Positions 59,276-64,000 of a stretch of 64,000 nucleotides of DNA are shown here, in pieces. The notes under the pieces were generated by a model, which did not search any database, was not told where the DNA came from, and saw only the letters and a list, made by a program, of their open reading frames with translations. Position numbers and translations under genes: made by a program. This DNA comes from Alopecurus myosuroides. Lineage: Eukaryota; Streptophyta; Magnoliopsida; Poales; Poaceae. The stretch lies in assembly GCA_028641055.1 (NCBI GenBank), contig CM054062.1, positions 9,823,638 through 9,887,637 on the forward strand. The letters run 5' to 3'. Position 1 is the stretch's first letter; each line of letters opens with the position of its first letter.

Positions 59276-60475
59276 ATGGACTCCGACGATGATGAGATGT
59301 TCGCTGCTCTGATGGACGAGGAAGCCGACGCAGCCGTCGACGACGACGAGCACCTCATGTGCCTCGCCGCTCTGGCCGCTCTGTTTGCAGAACGCGAAAC
59401 CCCGGCGTGGTGGATTAAGTTCGGTCGCCGGAAGGGCAAGGAGAGACAGGGAGTGGAGGGCTACTGCATCCTCTACGTTGACTACTTCGCCGATGCTCCA
59501 TTGCATGGCGAGGCAATTTTTCGGGGCCTATTCCGGATGAGCCGGAAGCTCTTCCTCGACATTGTGCATGCCATTCGGGAGTTCGACAACTATTTCATTT
59601 GCAAGAAGGATTACACCGGGACAGTTGGATTCACCTCGCTCCAGAAGTGCACCCAAGATGACTACATGTTTGAAGAGATTCTGAAAAGCAGTGGTGGCAG
59701 TGTTTGGCCCAAAGTACTTGAGATCACCCAATGTTGAAGACACTGCTCGGATCATAACACAGAATGAAGCAAGAGGATTTCCGGGGATGTTTGGAAGCAT
59801 CGACTGTATGCATTGGGCATGGAAGAACTGCCCGTTTTCTTGGCAGGGGATGCACAAGGGTGCGAAAGGATCTTGCAGTGTGATACTTGAGGCAGTGGCT
59901 ATAGAGAACTTCTGGATTTGACACGTCTTCTTTGGCATGCCTGGAACTCACAATGACATCAACGTCCTGCAGTGCTCCCCGTTCTTTGGCAATCTTGTTG
60001 AAGGTCATGCCCCTCCGGTGAACTATGAGATCAGTGGCCACCAGTACAACAAGGTATACTATCTAGCGGATGGTATCTATCCAAGATGGTCAACATTTGT
60101 GAAGACTATCTCCATCCCAGTACCAGGAGGCAAGCAGTCTTGGTTTGCTCAGCGCCAAGAGGCTTGCAAGAAGGATGTCGAGCGAGCATTTGGTGTGCTT
60201 CAATCTCGGTTTGCTGTTGTCCGGTACCCTGCTCTGACTTGGCCCAAGGAGCATATGTGGGAGGTGATGAACTGTTGTGTGATCTTGCACAACATGATCA
60301 TCGAGAACGAGCGTGACAACGCAATGTTTGACACTGAACCATATTTCAGACAGAGTCCTCTTGCAGCTTCGATCATCATGTGCCGGCAGAATGTAATGCA
60401 TATCTAGCTATGCGATAGCAGATCCGAGACCCACAGGTGCAGCTCGTAATCTGATGGAGCATCTATGGCGACTCA
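59276..60475 (+). pseudogene. PIF/Harbinger transposase (DDE_Tnp_4 type), broken
   Basis: It starts MDSDDDEMFAALMDEEAD, an acidic N-terminus usual in grass Harbinger transposases. It continues with the DNA-binding region (FRGLFRMSRKLFLDIVHAI). A deletion and frameshift near 59650-59700 remove part of the middle. The catalytic region follows: GSIDCMHW (first D), [15 protein letters not shown] (second D) and [17 protein letters not shown] (E). A TGA at 59919-59921 replaces the tryptophan expected in ENFWIW. Near the end a frameshift around 60395 leads to a decayed C-terminus (RDPQVQL near 60430). The catalytic residues survive but no full protein can be made. Confidence 0.88.
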
Positions 60476-60816
60476 AAAGGCAACACCTAGTTTCATGTGT
60501 TTTCATTTGTGCTCAAAACTTGTTAAATTATGTTGAAATATTTAATTTTCGGCGATTTGTGTGCCAAACTTTATGGTAAATATATGTTACGTTAAATCTG
60601 TGCCGAAATCATGACGAAGTTGGTCCAATTTCATGGAACGGGCAAGTGTATGCTGAACGTGTGACGATCTTGTGCCGAATTTGACGAAAATCGACGAAAT
60701 TACGCCAAATTAGGACGAAAACGAAACGTTTGGGGGCAGTATGTCTAGGTACGTTGCTGGGAAGCGACGCCACCCAAGACGAAAAATAGCGCCAGGCGTC
60801 CCGGAGACGCTATTTA
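60476..60816. other. 3' flank of the transposase gene
   Basis: No gene. The part near 60770-60816 (GGCGTCCCGGAGACGCTATT) resembles the GC-rich ends of Harbinger elements, but I cannot define a terminal repeat. TTA at 60814-60816 is the target duplication of the next element. Confidence 0.4.
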
Positions 60817-62523
60817 GGACATCTCCTGCGGGCCTGCTCAATTCCAGACCAATTTGGTCCGGGTTTTGTCTGTTTGAGCAGCGGTCCGCGCTGCGCGGAC
60901 AGGGACCGGGCCAGGTGCCCCCTACGGGCCTGCTCATTCCAAACACGAACAATTTATAGATACGGTAGGGCCCAGAGGGGCCCATAGTTTTTACAATATT
61001 TAAAACAAAAAAAAACTAGCCCTAAACTAGATGGCCACTGGCCAGTGGCCTCGCGGCGGCCGGAGGTTCCCCGGAGCATCCTACTCCAGGATGATGTACT
61101 CCGGGTCCTCCACGAGGTGGCCGAGGAGCGCGGCGGCCCGCGGAGGGGTGGGTGGCTGGGTGACGGGCAGGGGCGCCGCCCCGGCCAACTCCGGGGGTGG
61201 CCCTGTCCACTCCCAGTGCATGCTGACGAGGGACGCGAACCACGCCGGGATTGGCTGGTTCTCGCCCCGCTCGTCCTCGTCGGCCTCCTCCCCGTAGGCG
61301 TAAGGCGCGGGATGTGCGCGCATGGCCGCCACGGCCTCCTCCACCGCCCTGGCCTCCGCCGCCTCCTGGGCGGCCACCGCCGCTAGCGCATCCGCCCCGG
61401 CGCTCGCCTCCGCCGCGGTCGCCTCCTCCGCTTCCCGCGCAGAGGCCTCGATGGCCTTGGCCAGCTCCAGCTCCTCGCTGGGCTGGGCCATGGTGGCCTC
61501 CTCCTCGTCGTCGTCTTCCTCGTAGCACTGGGGGGCCTCCTCCAGTGGCTCGTCCTTGATGACGGGCGCAGGGTCCCCGATGCGAAGGGGAGGCGCCGCG
61601 CGTCCACGCTGCGCCGGGCATGGTGGAGAGGACGACGCGTACTGGGCTGCGCCGCGCGCCTGGCGCCTCCCGAAGAACGACCTGCGGCGCAGGTCGTGTT
61701 CGTCCGTGAACCACGTGTCCCAATGGGGACTGTCCACGGCGAACGCGGGGTGGCCGCGCAGGTTAGGCGGCAGCTCGTCGCGGCGGCGGTGGATCTCCAC
61801 CTCCCGCTCCAGGCCGCTCTTCGGAACGGGCGGCATCGGGATGCGGTCTCGGTTGAGATGCCACCCGTCCGGTAGGTGCACGTCGGACCAGGGCACTGGG
61901 ATCGCGCGGTCCCAGTACCACTGGCACTTTCTCTTATTGAGGTAAGGCCGGTCGCGGACGCGCGCCGGAGCGATGCGGAAGGGAGCGCGCGCCCGTGAGA
62001 GGAAGGGGGCGGCGGGACCTGCTCCGCCTGAGCGCGGGCGGCCCGCGTTAGAGGTGGCGGTGGTGGTAGGGGAGGGTGGGGGAGGAGGCACGGCGGCGGG
62101 AGCTGCCGGTCTCGTGGTCGTTCTTGGCCTTCCCCCAGTTGAGCCAGCGGCGGTCCATGGCGCTAGGGTTGGAGGCGAGAGAGTGGAGAGTAAGGGGCGG
62201 GGGAGTGTGGGGACTGGTGCGCGTGGGGACGAACGCGTGGCGGCGGTCCCATTTAATAAGACCGGTGGGGAAGGCCAGCCGTCGCCACGATCGCTGACCC
62301 GCGGGCCATCCCCTTTGACCAAGCGGTGACGGGGCAGCGCGCGCGTCCGTTTTCTGTCCGCGGGCTGCTCAAATCTGGACCAAATTTGGTCTGGGTTTGA
62401 GCAGCCACGGACCCAAAACGGACCGAGACGAGGGTTGGGCAGCCCCGCAGGGGCCTCGTTTTTTCCAGGCCTGCTTAAATCCAGTATGTCGGGGGCAATT
62501 GAGCAGCCCCGCAGGAGAATGCC
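60817..62523 (-). mobile_element. Harbinger-type element with its own ORF, 1.7 kb
   Basis: The left end GGACATCTCCTGCGGGCCTG and the right end on the other strand GGCATTCTCCTGCGGGGCTG form a terminal inverted repeat that continues CTCAATT (about 23 of 27 bases identical). TTA flanks both ends (60814-60816 and 62524-62526), the usual PIF/Harbinger target duplication. No transposase is inside. It carries a long minus-strand ORF. It probably depends on a transposase such as the pseudogene next door's relatives. Confidence 0.8.
61081..62322 (-). CDS. ORF in the Harbinger-type element (413 codons), function unknown
   Basis: The open frame is GC-rich and ends TAG at 61081-61083. The most gene-like part is the middle: YLNKRKCQWYWDRAIPVPWS followed by DVHLPDGWHLNRDRIPMPPV and LRGHPAFAVDSPHWDTWFTD. 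I recall related unnamed proteins from many grass repeats. Then come an acidic stretch (YEEDDDEEEATM), an alanine/glutamate-rich helix and a C-terminal tail. The N-terminal 100 residues are low-complexity. A more natural start may be the ATG at 62162-62160 in another frame (MDRRWLNWGKAKND), which would need a frameshift. I cannot name a function. Confidence 0.55.
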   Translation of the reverse strand: MVKGDGPRVSDRGDGWPSPPVLLNGTAATRSSPRAPVPTLPRPLLSTLSPPTLAPWTAAGSTGGRPRTTTRPAAPAAVPPPPPSPTTTATSNAGRPRSGGAGPAAPFLSRARAPFRIAPARVRDRPYLNKRKCQWYWDRAIPVPWSDVHLPDGWHLNRDRIPMPPVPKSGLEREVEIHRRRDELPPNLRGHPAFAVDSPHWDTWFTDEHDLRRRSFFGRRQARGAAQYASSSPPCPAQRGRAAPPLRIGDPAPVIKDEPLEEAPQCYEEDDDEEEATMAQPSEELELAKAIEASAREAEEATAAEASAGADALAAVAAQEAAEARAVEEAVAAMRAHPAPYAYGEEADEDERGENQPIPAWFASLVSMHWEWTGPPPELAGAAPLPVTQPPTPPRAAALLGHLVEDPEYIILE

Positions 62524-62633
62524 TTAGCGGAAACCCTATATAGCGCCTAATGCGATCCGTATTAGGACTCGCCTGTGGAAGTTTTTAAAGCGGGCCGGCC
62601 CATTAAGGGAAACGAAACGAGAAAATAAGTGCA

Positions 62634-62700
62634 AGCCAGGGGATCGAACCTGAGACCTCAGGTTTCGCTTCGCCCGTCGAAGCCACTGGGGACGCAACAC
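62634..62700 (-). other. tRNA-like module outside the LTRs
   Basis: On the minus strand GTCCCCAGTGGCTTCGAC is followed about 44 bases later by GGTTCGATCCCC, an A-box to B-box spacing. It lies next to the Harbinger-type element and may be part of another decayed repeat. Confidence 0.4.
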
Positions 62701-63338
62701 GTTTGTGTCTAGTACTAACTTTTACGCCTTTTTAACTGTTCTTTTTTTCCTATTTTCAGTTTTTGTTTCCTTTTCTTTTCTGTTTTATTCTTCCTTTTTT
62801 AGTTTTTTTTTCAAACTTTAAAATTTTATATTTATAGAATTCGAATTTTTTCGGATAAAAAACCCGTTCAAATTTTTTTTTTTGTTTTTTATATTTGTTC
62901 AAACTTAAAATTTGTTCAGAATTAAAAATAATCCACATTTAAAAAAAATCATGCATGGTCCAGCAGTGCTGAAACGATCCCCTCTCTTTCGCGCAAATGG
63001 GCCTAGCCCATGTAACGAGAGCGTGAGATCTTCTCGCTGGCTCGAGCGTGAGCGAGTCCTATTACAACTCGCAGCTACATAGGAGGTCCCTGGCCTTAGT
63101 GCCGTCGGCACCGAGGGGCGAACGGGCTGGGATGCTCTAAGCGCTAATTCGAACTCCTAGCCTTGTCGGACGGTGCTCTATAAGAAAAGAGCCGGTTGCA
63201 CGACAACAATGCTTTTTTGCTCGTCCTCATCCCAGAAAAGAAATAGTTAACCAAAGCTCGTCCTAGGCGACGCAGAAGCAAGTCCCACCGAACAAAAACC
63301 GGTAGGCCAAGTCCACACGTACTCGGTTTCAACACGCC

Positions 63339-63378
63339 ACGCCTCTATCCTCTCTCTGAGAAAAAAAAGACGCCTCTA
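63339..63378 (+). repeat. Insertion scar: 9-bp duplication around an A-rich insert
   Basis: ACGCCTCTA occurs at 63339-63347 and 63370-63378, with TCCTCTCTCTGAG plus eight A and one G between. It has the same form as the scar just downstream, but the shorter repeat makes it less certain. Confidence 0.4.
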
Positions 63379-63391
63379 CTTCACGGACACC

Positions 63392-63445
63392 AGGTACGCA
63401 GCGACGGGTAGTGTCAAAAAAAAAAAAAAGGTACGCAGCGACGGG
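63392..63445 (+). repeat. Insertion scar: 17-bp duplication around an A tail
   Basis: AGGTACGCAGCGACGGG occurs at 63392-63408 and 63429-63445. Between the copies is TAGTGTC followed by a run of A. This is the form left by target-primed insertion of a very short, 5'-truncated LINE or SINE copy. Confidence 0.55.
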
Positions 63446-64000
63446 GCGGTCCATGCACTCTGTCTACTTGGTGCGCGCGGCGCACCTACCCGACCGGAGT
63501 CCAGCTCGGTCACCTTCCGCACACGATGGGCCTCGGTGACTCGGTCTGTCGCTGCCCGCACGCCGATCGAGAAAAGGCCGAGACATAAAAGGGTAAAAGA
63601 GAGACCCGCACGCCAATCACTCCACACCCACTACAGATCAATAGGCAAAGGCCGTGCTGGGCCCACCTTGTCCGTGAGCGGTGGGACACCGTGTCAAAGT
63701 GCTCGGCGTCGCTGGGAGAAACAGCAGAAAAAGGGCATGGCACATTTACGCGCAGCTCCCCCAAAAGTATCCATATTTGTTCTGCATTCTGCAAGGTCTA
63801 GTTTTGCTGCAGTCGTGTGCTCGCCGGCTGCCCCCTCGCCCAGTCTTTTGCTTCTCTCCCCCGTTCAAGAAAAACTCGCCACGTATTATTTTTTTCCTAA
63901 ACCATTCTTTCTCTCCGGCAGCGGCCCGGCATCAGCTAATGTAACATGTCAGTTAAGGGCGCGCTTGGCTCAGCGTATTACGGCCGGAAACGGCCAGGAA

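Larger units (their letters stand above)
62527..64000. other. Non-coding right edge
   Basis: No gene is supported. A tRNA-like stretch lies at 62634-62700 (minus strand; B-box-like CAGGTTCGATCCCC). The region 62730-62950 is AT-rich with T and A runs. Two short direct-repeat scars with A tails lie at 63339-63378 and 63392-63445. Short frames near 63100-63900 show no family resemblance. It could be upstream of a gene outside the window. Confidence 0.4.

Noticed and set aside
61022..61723. A 233-codon glycine/arginine-rich minus-strand frame.
   Set aside because: It is a shadow of the longer ORF 61081-62322 in a GC-rich region and looks low-complexity.
63144..63944. Short frames on both strands that could be exons of a host gene.
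   Set aside because: No family resemblance, no convincing splice sites and no codon bias visible.

Overview
The window is nuclear DNA from a large-genome grass, most likely Pooideae (Triticeae or oat tribe). The evidence is a pile of nested Ty3/gypsy LTR retrotransposons of types common in those genomes (Tat/Retand with antisense genes, a Tekay-type chromovirus with very long LTRs, and an Athila-type LTR that I recognise as Sabrina-like), plus a LINE and PIF/Harbinger DNA transposons. I see no intact host gene. The only host-derived coding trace is a broken AP2/ERF-like pseudogene.

Left cluster (1-25560). A plus-strand Tat element (E1) enters from outside the window. It shows the end of pol, antisense genes with introns, and a 3' LTR split into 6032-6209 and 18937-19251. 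The split is a complete minus-strand Tat element, E2 (6210-18931, 463-bp LTRs, duplication AGTCC), with pre-gag ORF, gag, pol and its own antisense intron-containing gene. E1 appears to sit in an old minus-strand LTR ending at 22274, which also holds a Tat LTR fragment (19560-20329). That LTR sits in the 3' end of a Sabrina-like element (LTR 23137-24731), which abuts an inverted LTR of the same family (24732-25560).

Middle (25561-31752). Here lie an LTR-plus-PBS remnant, a G-rich tract, a Sabrina-like solo LTR (27354-28945, duplication GCTGC) next to the AP2-like pseudogene, and the 5' half of a LINE.

Right cluster (31753-57508). The LINE is split by a minus-strand chromovirus-family element, A (duplication ATGTC). 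A has 4.9-kb LTRs but only 0.9 kb of internal sequence, made of pieces joined at deletion points. Inside A's 3' LTR sits the nearly intact relative B (34076-49164, duplication GTTAT). B has gag-pol with a chromodomain, an initiator-methionine tRNA primer site and an extra ORF before gag. The LINE resumes at 57514.

Right edge (58960-64000). There is a broken Harbinger transposase gene, a 1.7-kb Harbinger-type element with TTA duplications carrying a separate ORF, and non-coding DNA with two small scars that look like target-primed insertions.

All exon limits were read by eye from splice consensus. Family names rest on recognised motifs, not on searches.
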